Shown here piece by piece: positions 34,973-44,794 of a stretch of 64,000 nt of DNA. Numbering within the stretch: the first letter of the stretch is position 1; each line of letters begins with the position of its first letter. The notes under the pieces are model-generated. The model had not been told where the DNA came from. It was given only the letters and a program-made list of their open reading frames with translations, and did not search any database. Made by a program: the position numbers and the translations under genes. The DNA comes from Tanypteryx hageni. Taxonomy: Eukaryota > Arthropoda > Insecta > Odonata > Petaluridae. Location of the stretch: the NCBI GenBank assembly GCA_028673005.1, contig CM054117.1:31716561-31780560 (forward strand). Reading direction: 5' to 3'.

Positions 34973-35715
34973 TCTATGACTTTTTCCCTCAGAGATCTGG
35001 AAAATTTTGACAATCCACCTGTTGTCAAATTTTTAGGTGTATACTTGGACCCTACATTGACATGGGAGCATCATGGAAAAGTTCTCTCAGTGGAACTCAA
35101 TAAAAGACTATACTTATTAAGATGTCTGGATTCCTGTCTCAAAAACTTTTTTGAGAGCTGCATATTTTGCAACATTCCATTGTAAACTATTATATTCAAT
35201 CTTAGCATGGGGTCACTCTACAATCAGTAAAAAGATTTTCCGTCTACAAAGAAAAGCCATTAGAATACTGGGAGGCCTAGGGTTTAGGGATGATTGTCAA
35301 AATTCTTTTAAAGAGCTGGGTATCCTGACATTTCCTTGTCTTTTTATATTTAAATGTTTAATGTACATTCACAAGAATCTGGATAAGTACTGTATTGTAA
35401 ACTCTATCCATTCCTATGATACGAGATGCAAGGACAATGTGGAAATTAAATATTCGAGGCTTACTAAAGCTAGGAATGGGCCTAACTACTGGGCAGTAAA
35501 ATATTTTAATACTGTCCCAGTGAGTATCAGGTCTCTTCCTTTTACAAGCTTCAAATTCCATGTAAAAAAGTTCCTAATTGAGCATTCCTTTTATTCATCA
35601 GAAGAATTTCTGAATTGTCACTGGAATGTAATTATTGTAATTTTTTTGTTTGTTTGCTGACAATGTAATACTCAAAGAGTGTCTACAATAAACTATCTTA
35701 TCTTATCATATCTTA
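34973..35715 (+). pseudogene. 5'-truncated LINE RT C-terminal copy (CR1 group)
   Basis: Encodes VVKFLGVYLDPTLTWEHHGK, then after a frameshift in a T6 run LRAAYFATFHCKLLYSILAWGHS, QRKAIRILGGLG and KYFNTVPVSIRSLP. These are the conserved C-terminal motifs following RT in CR1/Jockey-group LINEs. The 3' end reads AATAAACTATCTTATCTTATC, a polyadenylation-like signal plus a TCTTA repeat tail. By eye the copy differs from 55748-56463 at only a few positions and shares the same frameshift. 5' truncation is normal for LINE insertions. Confidence 0.88.
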
Positions 35716-36250
35716 TCTTAATTATCCTTTCTCTATTTCTGGACATCTTGATACCTTCCTGTTTATGAACCAACCATTAGAAAATTTCCTAAACATGAAT
35801 AATTAAATTTATGTATTTGAGGTCTATGATCAGTTTATAGCTAACTAGCATAATTGTCCATCAGATATGATAGGTATGTGTGAATTAAATATTAAGTTCA
35901 AATTGAAATATAAATTAATGAAACCAACTTTTATAAGCACAGAAAAGTAAAGAATAAATATAAAATTCACCTAATTGAGTGTTCCAGAGAGTAAAAATAG
36001 TTTTGAGCAAATAGAAAATGTATGACTAAGACCTTACAAAGAAATGACAAACTCATACCGTAGCCTTCTGATATTGGATATAACCAGGATGCTTCAACAA
36101 TTAAGCATAAAAAGAAGTATTACTAAGATTTAGCTAAACATAAAGTGTTTACTAAAGTTCTCTCCAGGTGGTGTGGTGGTAGAATATCTAGTAGAGGATG
36201 TTTTGGGAATAATTGAAGTTCCAACGTACATAAGTAGAAACAATCATGAC
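35716..36250. other. No gene seen
   Basis: AT-rich spacer between two LINE fragments. Confidence 0.4.
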
Positions 36251-36254
36251 AATA

Positions 36255-37672
36255 AGATATGTCATAATGAGTATGCTGTAGCCTTGGAAAAAGCTGATGA
36301 AATGCTAAATAATTCAAGAAAATGGTTTACAGCCAACAGATTACTTTTGAAAGAAGACAAAACTAATAAATATACTTTTGGTTTAAGAGAAAAATATATG
36401 AACTATCAGCTGTGAAGTTCCTTGGTTTTTATTTAGATAGCAAGCTTTCATAGGACTTCCATACTCAAGTATTAAACAAAAAATTAAGCAGGGTTTTGTA
36501 TCTCATAAGAAAGGTGAAACCTCTAGTATCTATGTCAGCACTAATGAATGCATACTATGCCTACTTTCACAGCCTTATAACTTATGGTATACTGTTTTGG
36601 GGACATTCAAGTGGAGCGAAGGACATCTTTGTGCTTCAGAAAAAAAATATAAGGGCAATGAATGGCCTAAAAAGGGATGATCATCATCAAACATTATTTT
36701 ATAAAAAATAGAATTCTGAATGTGCATTGTTTATATATTTACCGTATACACTCATGTATAGGTCGAGGTTTTAAGATCAAATTGCATCCTTTCCTTCCAT
36801 GTTCACATTTGCCCTCACTGAGATATTGTACTAGACACTCAGCTACATATTATGGATATTTGAAACTTACGAAATATTATGTTTCACCATCGGGTTGGGT
36901 TGGTTAGGGGTTGGCTTAGATTTCCTTCCTCTGTTTCTCTTCCAAAAATGTAAAAAACATGGATTTCCTAGGACCACATCTTTCCTCAGCTTTATCATCA
37001 ATTTAGAGGCCACCTATGCTCCACAGTCCAACATCAGTTTTTTTCTCTGTTCTCCTTTACAAAGATAGCTTCTGAATGAATGATGAGATGAAATACGAAG
37101 TTATCCCGAGTCATTTGATCTATTACAAAGGCATATACAATGTAACGACTTTTGATGTTATGCAGTTGCACTGTGGGAGACATTGGACTGCTTCACTTCT
37201 ACTTGGACACAATGTAGCTATATTGGACTAAAGAGAACTTAGCGTGAAACTTAATGGATCAACAGGTATTGAATACAAAAAAATTTGTACTACTAAACCT
37301 GAAAATCTGGAGTCAACTTATACATGAGTTATACGAAAAAACAATTTTGATGAAAAAGTATAGTATACACAAGATCGACTTATACACGAGTATATATGGT
37401 AAATGTCATTGTTGTTTGCAAAAGAGAATTTATCTTGTTTTCCCATCAGATCATGTGTACATACGTATGATACCAGACATAAGAATGAATTAGATGTGCC
37501 ATTTTGCAGGACCACAAATGCAAATAAATATTTCAATGTCAATGCACAAAAACTATTTAATAAGTTACCCATTGAATCAAAATCTGTTATTTTACCTAAA
37601 TTTAAAAAAGTTCAGTCACTCAATTGTATTGACGAATTCCTTGAAAACGACTTATCTAATTTAAAACTGTGA
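36255..37672 (+). pseudogene. LINE RT C-terminal relic split by a MITE
   Basis: The left part reads ALEKADEMLNNSRKWFTANR, then a KFLGFYLDSKLS-like stretch across a frameshift, and LMNAYYAYFHSLITYGILFW (36496-36711). At 36740 it is interrupted by a 658-bp TA-flanked MITE and resumes at 37402 as LLFAKENLSCFPIRSCVHTYDTRHKNE and NVNAQKLFNKLPIESKSV, ending in a stop at 37670-37672. The motifs are the C-terminal region of a CR1/Jockey-group LINE. Several frameshifts mark it as old. Confidence 0.8.
36740..37401. mobile_element. TA-flanked MITE inserted in a LINE (copy D)
   Basis: The element is 36742-37399. The left end is CCGTATACACTCATGTATA and the right end in reverse complement is CCATATATACTCGTGTATA, followed in both by a GTCGA block. 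TA lies on both outer sides. The surrounding LINE reading frame continues across it, which defines the insertion precisely. It is related in its ends to copy A (3424-3952). No transposase. Confidence 0.7.
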
Positions 37673-37679
37673 CAAATGG

Positions 37680-37935
37680 TAAATGTACCATTATCATCAA
37701 GAAATAAAAAATTGTGTGGATAAAGAAATTTATGATACTGAGCAATAAAGTACTAGCTCACAGATACTCTGCACAGGTAAATCTTGTGTTTTATTTAAAG
37801 GTTATTTTTATATCTATATAATATATATTCTAAACAAGAATTAACTCATTTTGTATTACTTTAATAAATATTTGGTATTTATAATACTTTGTAAGGTGCC
37901 AAAACTCCATCTTGCACACACTAAAATGAAACCTA
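37680..37935. other. No gene seen
   Basis: Short AT-rich spacer between two LINE relics. Confidence 0.4.
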
Positions 37936-37939
37936 GAGC

Positions 37940-38440
37940 TGGCCCTGACCCTGATTGGTCTATAATTCTTTACAGATGATTTACTATCTGCTTTATGGGC
38001 AGGAAGCATGAAACTATACTTCTAAACATCTGGAAAATGGCCATTCTTAAGTGACTTATTAAAAAGTATAGTAAGAGGGTAAGCTAAATAGAGCAGTGCT
38101 TCAGCTAGAGAGGAGGTACATTATCAGACCCAGGGCTCTTATTTACATCAAGCATACTAATAGCATTAAGAACACTTAATTTAGTCACATCACAAGAGTA
38201 TAAATTAACTGTATGGGAATACTGGTACTGTGGTATTATGTTACTTAAAGTAGAATATACGCTGGAAAAATGATGGGCAAAGAAATTAGCAGATTCCTTA
38301 AATGAGTCACTAGTAATATTATTTAATTGTATACAGTGAGGGATAAGGTGGTGAATACTTAAAGAGGAAACATAATTCCACAATCTTCTTGTATTTGATT
38401 GAATGTAATCTTGAACAGAACTAATTATTATTATTTATTT
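37940..38440 (-). pseudogene. LINE linker and RT start (downstream half of split LINE)
   Basis: On the minus strand: ISSVQDYIQSNTRRLWNYVS, SANFFAHHFSSVYS, then ISMLDVNKSPGSDNVPPL, a frameshifted KNGHFPDV region and KADSKSSVKNYRPI, where the copy stops. This is the linker and first RT motifs of an APE-type LINE. It appears to be the direct continuation of the endonuclease half at 43870-44705, the two being separated by about 5.4 kb of later insertions. It is broken by frameshifts and a stop. Confidence 0.75.
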
Positions 38441-38509
38441 TTAATTCCGTAAAAATTGCATACACAAAGCATGACAATTGTCAGGAGCCATCATAGAGGA
38501 CATTCACAG

Positions 38510-38548
<39 letters not shown>

Positions 38549-38549
<1 letters not shown>

Positions 38550-38730
38550 GAAGAAGGGCTTAGGCCCGATAAGCTTGCGTGTGTTTTTGTGTTCGTGTGT
38601 TTTACGTGTCTCTTCGATGCCCCCAGCAGCCTGCCAGCTTGGTCCTCAACTTGGTGAGTGTCCGCTGGGCTTCCCTCAACACCTTGTTGCCACCCTCATC
38701 ACTACCTTTTCTTTTCCTTTAGTTAATATA
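38549..38730 (+). repeat. PLE terminal repeat, family 1, upstream copy
   Basis: Direct repeat of 41831-42012. It begins TGAAGAAGGGC, so it lacks the first C of the hammerhead-like CTGAAGA box seen in the downstream copy; repeat homology starts inside that core. Confidence 0.92.
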
Positions 38731-38813
38731 TATACCGTCCTTTTTTCTCCTTTTTTGTCTATATCTTTACGTTTCTTTCCTGTCGTCTTTTCCTCTTATC
38801 TTTCTCTTCCACC

Positions 38814-41651
38814 ATGGAACTGACCCGTCTCTGTTATCATCTCCGTAGACACATTACCCTCAACTGCCAGATTGAATTCCTCAACTCCTGCCTTGCACTT
38901 GGACTCACCACCAAATGCCTCACCATCAGAATTCCTCTTTCAGGTCTTCCTCCCCCTATACGCGCTTCCCTAGCCCTCACGTATCACCTCGCCTCTATCC
39001 ACATTATCCGTTCCACCATACACCATTATACCACCCTCTCTAACTCCCACTTCGCTAATTGTAAATCTCTCGTTCTTTATCTTCGTCATTCTTCGCAATC
39101 CATATCCGACCTTCGTGCCGCTTTCCTTCAAGCGGCTAATGATATCACCGCACATCGCAACAGACTTCTCCGTAAACTCTCTCTGCTTTGCGTCCGGCAC
39201 CTCAAACTTGGTCTTCCCCTTCCGTTCATAACTGCTGGCGAGGTCAACAAACCACCTCCTTCCCCGCCACTCATCGGTCAAACTCCCTGTCTTGCGGACC
39301 TCCTGGGATTCCCAACGCCACCATCACTTCATATCCTGAAAAAGACCCACACTTTCCTAACCCGCAAACCTTTGAAGCGCTCATATTTTTCGCACACTCC
39401 TGCCACCACCTCTTCATCTTGCCAACCAGATGAAGTCTTGAAGCTTTCCTCCCACATACTTACCCCTGCCGAGAATGAACTCCTCTCACGCGGCCTTTCC
39501 TTTTGTCCCACTACCAAATTTGATCATTTTCGCCTCCTTGCCGACGTCCAGTCCTTTGCCCGCACACTACGTCTAAAAACTAACCCTCCCAAAGAAGACT
39601 CTCTCACCTCTGCCAACCCAAAACTCCTTCCCGGCCTCCCACCTACCTTTTCCATCTTCAAACCTCCTTCCCAATACATTCCACCCACCCTTCCTTCCCT
39701 ACACCCGGTCGAACAATACCTCAATTATATCCTTTCCAGAATCTCCCAACCTAACTTTTCCGATCTTATCGACCATACAGATAATCTTACCAGACGTGAA
39801 AGGCATGCCATTTCCACACTCAAACATCTTGACTATATCATCATCCTCCCTGCCGACAAGGGCACCACCACGGTTGTGATGGATCGTGCCAAATATAACG
39901 AGGAAGCCGAGCGCCAACTTTCTGACGAAACCTCTTACCATCACCTTACTTCCAACCCCACAGACCACCACTCCTACCAAATTTCGTCCTATCTTCATTC
40001 CTCAGGCAAACAGGAAGGCCTTTCCGATTCCGCCATTGCTCTAATGATCCCCAACAAACCCCGCACACCCACATTCTACCTTCTCCCTAAAATCCATAAA
40101 CCCAACATCCCCGGCCGCCCCATTGTTGCCAGCTTTAATTCCCCTACAGAACGCATCTCCGCCTTCGTTGACTCCCACCTACAACCTCTCATTCGTCAAT
40201 TCCCTTCCTTCATCCAAGACACTAACCACTTACTCAAACACCTCCCCTTTCCTCTCCCACCCAATACCATTTTGGCCACTATCGATGTCTGTTCCCTCTA
40301 CACAAACATCCCCCACGATGATGGACTCTCTGCCCTTAGTAAACTCCTGGACTCAAGACCACCTGACGCAAGACCTTCCTCCCATTTCTTATTAGACTTG
40401 GCAGCAATGGTGCTCAAATTAAACAACTTCTCTTTCGATGGTCGTCACTACCTTCAAATTAGAGGCACTGCGATGGGCACCCGAATGGCGCCTTCATACG
40501 CCAATTGCTACCTTGGAGAATGGGAAAGACTCTTCCTCAACGTTCCACTCAGACCACTTTTGTGGCTGAGATACATCGACGATGTCTTCCTCATTTGGAC
40601 GCATGGACCTGACTCTCTCCTTTCCTTTCTCTCGCGTCTCTCCTCCCATCCTTCACTGTCCTTCACCCACCAATCCTCTACCTCCCACATCACATTCCTG
40701 GATGTCGATCTTTACCTTCAAGACAGCCAAATCCGCACCTGTGTTCACATCAAACCCACCAACAGCCTCCAATACCTCCACTTTGATAGCTGCCATCCCC
40801 TTCATACCAAAACCTCTATCCCCTATGCCCTTGCTCGTCGAGGATGGAGGCTTTGTTCCGATAGAGCATCCCTTCTAGAGTATTACTCTGTCCTCGAGGA
40901 TGCTCTTCTCAAACGTGGTTACCCTCCAGTCTTGGTCCGCGAACAGATCCATAGGGCGATGACGCCTACCCACATTGGATCTCATCCTCACACACCCACT
41001 ATTCCTGCATCTACCCCTCCACTCACTCTTACGACACTTTTCCATCCTGGTATCCACGAAGCTCTCAAAACAATCCTTCATGCTGCCCACCCAATTCTTA
41101 CCTCTTCCTCCCATCAGTCCCTCTTTATCAACCTTTTTGCCAATCCTCCGCTCCTCTCCTTCCGCCGGCCCCCAAATTTGGGAAATATCTTGTGGAGGAA
41201 GGAACTTCCCACTTCTACCACGCTTCTTGCAATAGGTTCCCACCCCTGCGGAAAACCTCGCTGCCTCACTTGCCCTATCCACCTACCATCATCTTCTTTC
41301 TCGAGTCCCTCCACCAACATCACCTACCCCATCACCTCCAGAAGCAACTGCACCACCCGTAACGTCATTTACCTCCTTACCTGCACCCTTTGTCCCGCGT
41401 TTTACGTAGGCCTCACCAGCAATCCGTTAAACATCCGAATGAACGGTCACCGGAATAGCGTTTCTCTCAGACGCCCCCTCCCAGTTGCATTACATGCTAA
41501 TACCCACAATGTCCCCTTTAATAGTTGCTACAATGTTAGGATTATTCGCGCTTTACCCTATGACACTCCTGCCCCCTTTCTCCGACACTGGGAACTAGCA
41601 CATATCCATCTTCTCGACTCTTTCTCTCCGCCTGGCCTCAACCTCCGCTAA
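38814..41651 (+). CDS. PLE reverse transcriptase with GIY-YIG-type endonuclease, 945 aa
   Basis: The retrotransposition enzyme of the PLE. Start ATG lies in a strong context (CCACCATGG). Residues about 1-330 are an N-terminal region of helices without a firm assignment. Then come IILPADKGTTTVVMDRAKY and FYLLPKIHKP with GRPIVASFNSPTERIS. These precede motif A (ATIDVCSLYTNIPHDDG), motif B (RGTAMGTRMAPSYANCYLGE) and motif C RYIDD (Y587-D590). Motif D/E is HITFLDVDLYLQ. The C-terminus carries a GIY-YIG-type nuclease: VIY at 851-853, YVG at 864-866, an IRMNGHR block, plus the Cys and His pairs typical of PLE endonucleases (TCTLC, ALHANTH). No stops or frameshifts. The overall domain order is that of canonical EN+ PLEs, and the size is at the long end of normal (about 800-1000). 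It is probably competent, unless substitutions I cannot judge have inactivated it. Confidence 0.92.
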   Translation: MELTRLCYHLRRHITLNCQIEFLNSCLALGLTTKCLTIRIPLSGLPPPIRASLALTYHLASIHIIRSTIHHYTTLSNSHFANCKSLVLYLRHSSQSISDLRAAFLQAANDITAHRNRLLRKLSLLCVRHLKLGLPLPFITAGEVNKPPPSPPLIGQTPCLADLLGFPTPPSLHILKKTHTFLTRKPLKRSYFSHTPATTSSSCQPDEVLKLSSHILTPAENELLSRGLSFCPTTKFDHFRLLADVQSFARTLRLKTNPPKEDSLTSANPKLLPGLPPTFSIFKPPSQYIPPTLPSLHPVEQYLNYILSRISQPNFSDLIDHTDNLTRRERHAISTLKHLDYIIILPADKGTTTVVMDRAKYNEEAERQLSDETSYHHLTSNPTDHHSYQISSYLHSSGKQEGLSDSAIALMIPNKPRTPTFYLLPKIHKPNIPGRPIVASFNSPTERISAFVDSHLQPLIRQFPSFIQDTNHLLKHLPFPLPPNTILATIDVCSLYTNIPHDDGLSALSKLLDSRPPDARPSSHFLLDLAAMVLKLNNFSFDGRHYLQIRGTAMGTRMAPSYANCYLGEWERLFLNVPLRPLLWLRYIDDVFLIWTHGPDSLLSFLSRLSSHPSLSFTHQSSTSHITFLDVDLYLQDSQIRTCVHIKPTNSLQYLHFDSCHPLHTKTSIPYALARRGWRLCSDRASLLEYYSVLEDALLKRGYPPVLVREQIHRAMTPTHIGSHPHTPTIPASTPPLTLTTLFHPGIHEALKTILHAAHPILTSSSHQSLFINLFANPPLLSFRRPPNLGNILWRKELPTSTTLLAIGSHPCGKPRCLTCPIHLPSSSFSSPSTNITYPITSRSNCTTRNVIYLLTCTLCPAFYVGLTSNPLNIRMNGHRNSVSLRRPLPVALHANTHNVPFNSCYNVRIIRALPYDTPAPFLRHWELAHIHLLDSFSPPGLNLR

Positions 41652-41829
41652 CCCTATTAGCCCCCTTACAATGTTTCCTTGTTACTTTGTAACTATTCGG
41701 ACTCTACCTCATCACACTCCCTCTTTATTGGCTATACACCCCTCCTACTCCCCACCTCCTCCAATCATCAACCTTCCCACATCACCCTGTCATTCCCCGC
41801 CCAGTGTGTCACTTTACGTTACTCTTTCG

Positions 41830-41856
41830 CTGAAGAAGGGCTTAGGCCCGATAAGC
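41830..41856 (+). ncRNA. Hammerhead-like core at 3' PLE repeat
   Basis: CTGAAGA, stem GGGC/GCCC with loop TTAG, then GATAAGC. It has the same degenerate core (one extra T in the GAAA box) as the copy at 15541. Self-cleavage would release PLE RNA units at the repeat, but the changed box makes activity doubtful. Confidence 0.35.
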
Positions 41857-42004
41857 TTGCGTGTGTTTCTGTGTTCGTGTGTTTTACGTGTCTCTTCGAC
41901 GCCCCCAGCAGCCTGCTAGCTTGGTCCTCAACTTGGTGAGTGTCCGCTGGGCTTCCCTCAACACCTTGTTGCCACCCTCATCACTACCTTTTCTTTTCCT
42001 TTAG

Positions 42005-42012
<8 letters not shown>
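41831..42012 (+). repeat. PLE terminal repeat, family 1, downstream copy
   Basis: Starts 179 bp after the PLE stop codon. It is near-identical to 38549-38730 and 15542-15723 and ends in TTTAGTTAATATA followed by (TA)n. Confidence 0.92.
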
Positions 42013-42080
<68 letters not shown>

Positions 42081-42085
<5 letters not shown>

Positions 42086-42357
42086 ATGTCAACAAGGTGT
42101 TGGGATGAGGAAACCCAGTGAGCACTCACCAATCAGACGACTTCAGGTTGGCGAGGCCCCGGGGATGTCGAAGCGACACACGTAAAATAACAAAGAAGGA
42201 GTAGTTCCGAAAGCTTTACGTTTGTGATGTTTCTGTGTTTTTGTGTTATTTTACGTGTGTCGCTTCGACATCCCCGGGGCCTCGCCAACCTGAAGTCGTC
42301 TGATTGGTGAGTGCTCACTGGGTTTCCTCATCCCAACACCTTGTTGACATCCATATA
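42081..42357. repeat. 277-bp palindrome of second-family PLE terminal repeats
   Basis: The arm 42081-42192 is the reverse complement of 42244-42357, essentially without mismatch, around a 51-bp spacer. The right arm plus spacer reads as a second PLE terminal-repeat family, sharing ordered blocks with family 1: TTTTACGTGT, TTCGAC, TTGGTGAGTG, CTGGG-TTCC, CAACACCTTGTTG and CCTTTTCC, ending in (TA)n at 42389-42444. It is therefore two terminal repeats in head-to-head orientation, one truncated. Confidence 0.9.
42192..42225 (+). ncRNA. Hammerhead-like core at palindrome centre
   Basis: The spacer reads AAAGAAGGAGTAGTTCCGAAAGCTTT, aligning with the family 1 core. The first box is lost (AAAGAAG instead of CTGAAGA) because the palindrome arm begins there, but the stem (GGA/TCC) and a perfect GAAA box are present. 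After GAA, AGC could pair with GTT across a TTTAC loop as a short stem III. It supports the idea that these repeats descend from a true hammerhead. Confidence 0.3.
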
Positions 42358-42387
42358 TTCATTTTACCTTTCCTTTTCCGTAAGTTG

Positions 42388-42388
<1 letters not shown>

Positions 42389-42444
<56 letters not shown>
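42389..42444. repeat. (TA)n microsatellite
   Basis: An uninterrupted TA run abutting the second-family terminal repeat. Every complete PLE terminal repeat in the window ends at such a run. Confidence 0.95.
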
Positions 42445-42445
<1 letters not shown>

Positions 42446-42552
42446 TATGGAAGTTGCACATATATATACTATGGAAAACATACAAAAAATACAGTGAGTA
42501 CATAGTTACATATGCTACAATTTTCATATATATTTGAAAGGAAGAGAACATA

Positions 42553-43787
42553 TTAACCCTTCCCGTATCGAATACGATATATTCCGCACTTGCGTTTTTC
42601 CCTTGCATGTCGTTTGCGACATCCGCAAGAAGATGTCTGCTGTTCCGTGTCGTATACGATATATTCCGCATTCTGCCATTCTCTAACATAGCTTTTATTC
42701 TACCTTCCGTAAGTGATACTAGATGGCAGGAGATGGTCGCTTTCGAAAGAGAATACTGGTAGTGACGTCAAAGCATCGAGTAAGTCAAAATAACCCATAA
42801 AATTTACATTTTTTGAACTTGAATTTCCTGTTTGAAAACGTAAACATCCGTCACGGCGGACTTTGAAGTATCGGATTTGGTCCAATTATTAGCTGAAATA
42901 AGTGATGATGAAGAATATTTCCATAATTTTAGTGATGAATCAGATAGTCTGATGAATAGTGAAAGGGAATTAGACGAAGATGAGGAGGAAATCGTGTTAA
43001 ATGGTGAACCTATGCCAAGACTTAGGACAGGTTGGTTGGACATCGTTTCTAATGACCCTGGTCCAAGTTTTCAACCTGATTTTAGTGAGGTTACACCGGG
43101 AATAATTCTTCCAAGTGATTTTAATATTCACAGCGAACCTATACAATATTTCCGACTTTTTTTGGAGATGAAATGATCAGTCTAATACGCGATAAAACCA
43201 ATCTCTACGGCAAAACAGAAAATTGGCCAAGCAGAATTCGCCTACATCACGTCTCGCTAATTGGAAGAGAAGTGAATCTTGTGATATCGAGGCCTTCCTT
43301 GGCGTAATTATAAACATGGGCCTAAATCCAAAGACTGAAATACAAGAATATTTCAGTACAGAATGGATCAAGCAAATGCAATTTTTTGGCGATGTTTTTT
43401 CTTTAAATGATTTTCTCATGCTATTTTCCAATTGCATTGAGGACTATCACACAAAGAAAAATATTTGAGGAGTAGCGGAGTGCAAACAGATGTAAATATT
43501 CAATTAACTGTAAATAGTGTATATATTTAATAGTGTTAGTTAGAGACAGTATTCAGAGATGCACCACCAGTTTTAGAAAAATCACTGCTAAACAACATCA
43601 TACTTGGAGAGTAATAACTACCTCATATCTATAATATTTATGTTATAAGTGCAGTTTTCCTATATATGAATATGTAGTTGACAGATTTGCCTTTTAAAAA
43701 AAATACCCATTTAAAAAAAATTATATCTGAAAAAAATGAACAGGAATTTATAATCTCTGTATATTTTAGCGACATGGGAAGGGTTAA
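42553..43787 (+). mobile_element. piggyBac element with TTAA duplication, transposase core deleted
   Basis: TTAA lies at both ends (42553-42556, 43784-43787). The terminal inverted repeats read CCCTTCCCGTATCG and, in reverse complement from the right, CCCTTCCCATGTCG. Inside the left end, a 17-bp direct repeat ATACGATATATTCCGCA occurs at 42572 and 42654, a subterminal repeat as seen in other piggyBacs. The element is about 1.23 kb instead of about 2.4 kb, owing to loss of the catalytic region. Confidence 0.9.
42844..43466 (+). pseudogene. piggyBac transposase N-terminal remnant
   Basis: The acidic N-terminus, AEISDDEEYFHNFSDESDSL, is typical of piggyBac transposases. After YFRLFF a frameshift leads to GDEMISLIRDKTNLYGK, and another frame change leads to SRLANWKRS..IEAFLGVIINMGLNPK with EIQEYFSTEWIKQMQFFGDV. 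These are the conserved first part of the DDE_Tnp_1_7 domain. No catalytic aspartates follow: the gene stops at 43464 and the rest is deleted. No good start codon survives upstream. Confidence 0.82.
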
Positions 43788-43869
43788 AACTACAATCTCA
43801 AAATACAGCAATATTTAAATATAAAACAAGTAAATTAGATGTTAGAATTTCTTTGGATATAAGAGAGAT

Positions 43870-44705
43870 AACAGACTTTTCACAATGCCTTACATTTTGC
43901 ATGAAGAGATGCAAAAGGATTGTAATCTACAGTAGATCTACTTATTTTAAGCTTTTTGTGGGCTATTTTATTATCATATATTAATGAAATTACTTCTTTA
44001 CTAAACCATTTGGGAAAGTGGGATGATCCACTCCTGTGTGAAATTTTAGGAACATACAAATTAATGGCATTATTAACAATATCATATAAATAACTTACAG
44101 CATCATCTAATTGTATTTCAGTCAGTATAAACCAATCTATAGAGCTAAAGTAATCTATCATTGTAGAATAGTTTCCTTTCCTAAAGTTGAAAGTTTCAAA
44201 ATTATATTTACATGTGGGGATACATCTACCTGAAATTCACACATAAGAGGAGGATGATAAGCATCACAAGGCAAAATCACTTCAACATCATCAACACTAG
44301 TCAATGAGCACTTTGAAATATCAGTGAAACACAAATCCAAAATCTCACCATATTGGTTGGTAACTGTTTTTGTACAAAATTCAGATACAGGAAATAGTCC
44401 ATTATGAGCTTAGCATTAGCAGTGAGATTAACATCAGGAAAGAATGTTGACCAATTATTACCTGGCAAGTTGTAATCGCAAAACATAAGTCAATGGGCAT
44501 CTGGATACAAATAAGTAAGATGCTCTACTTCTTCACAATGTTTTTGGTATACACATTGGTCAGAATTGGGAGGAATGTAAACACATCCTATAATTAATTT
44601 AAGAGATGGAGATGACACCATGAAAAAATTGTGCTCAATGTTACACGAGGATTTAACTTCAAGTTGAAAAGATTTAAATTTAAAGTTAGCACCAATTAGC
44701 ACACC
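43870..44705 (-). pseudogene. LINE endonuclease half (upstream part of split LINE)
   Basis: On the minus strand: LIGANFKFKSFQLEV, LKLIIGCVYIPPNSD, a FCDYNLPGNNW motif (GDFN equivalent), DLCFTDI and CDAYHPPLMCEF (SDH equivalent). The linker SGSSHFPKWFSKEVISLI and SLHAKCKAL / CYLSYIQ follow. This is an APE endonuclease followed by the linker, in fragments over several frames. Its logical continuation, from the linker onward, is at 38440-37940. The upstream end is near 44780. Confidence 0.78.
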
Positions 44706-44794
44706 ACCTCCCTTTTTCTTAATACTAGTACAATCATTGTGATGTAGTCTATGATATAATGAATTGGTTGAAAGGACATCTATAGAAATTTATA

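Larger units (their letters stand above)
38520..42083 (+). mobile_element. Penelope-like element, apparently intact
   Basis: A complete PLE unit: (TA)n at 38520-38544, 182-bp terminal repeat 38549-38730, leader, single 945-codon ORF 38814-41651, second terminal repeat 41831-42012, and (TA)n to 42083. The two repeats differ at only about three positions, as expected of a recent insertion. Direct repeats of this kind (pLTRs) are a known PLE feature. It sits in a stack of insertions within a minus-strand LINE. The plus strand is strikingly C-rich and T-rich relative to the AT-rich host. Confidence 0.9.

Noticed and set aside
38970..41323. Several reading frames antisense to, or in other frames of, the PLE ORF
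   Set aside because: They are shadows created by the C-rich composition of the PLE coding strand and contain no family motifs.
38520..42083. Integrated retrovirus or LTR retrotransposon because of direct terminal repeats
   Set aside because: The RT motifs and C-terminal GIY-YIG-type nuclease are those of PLEs; no gag, protease, integrase, primer-binding site or TG..CA repeat ends.
42304..42689. Reading frames with long Tyr-Ile repeats
   Set aside because: They are translations of (TA)n microsatellites; the same applies at 4203-4388.
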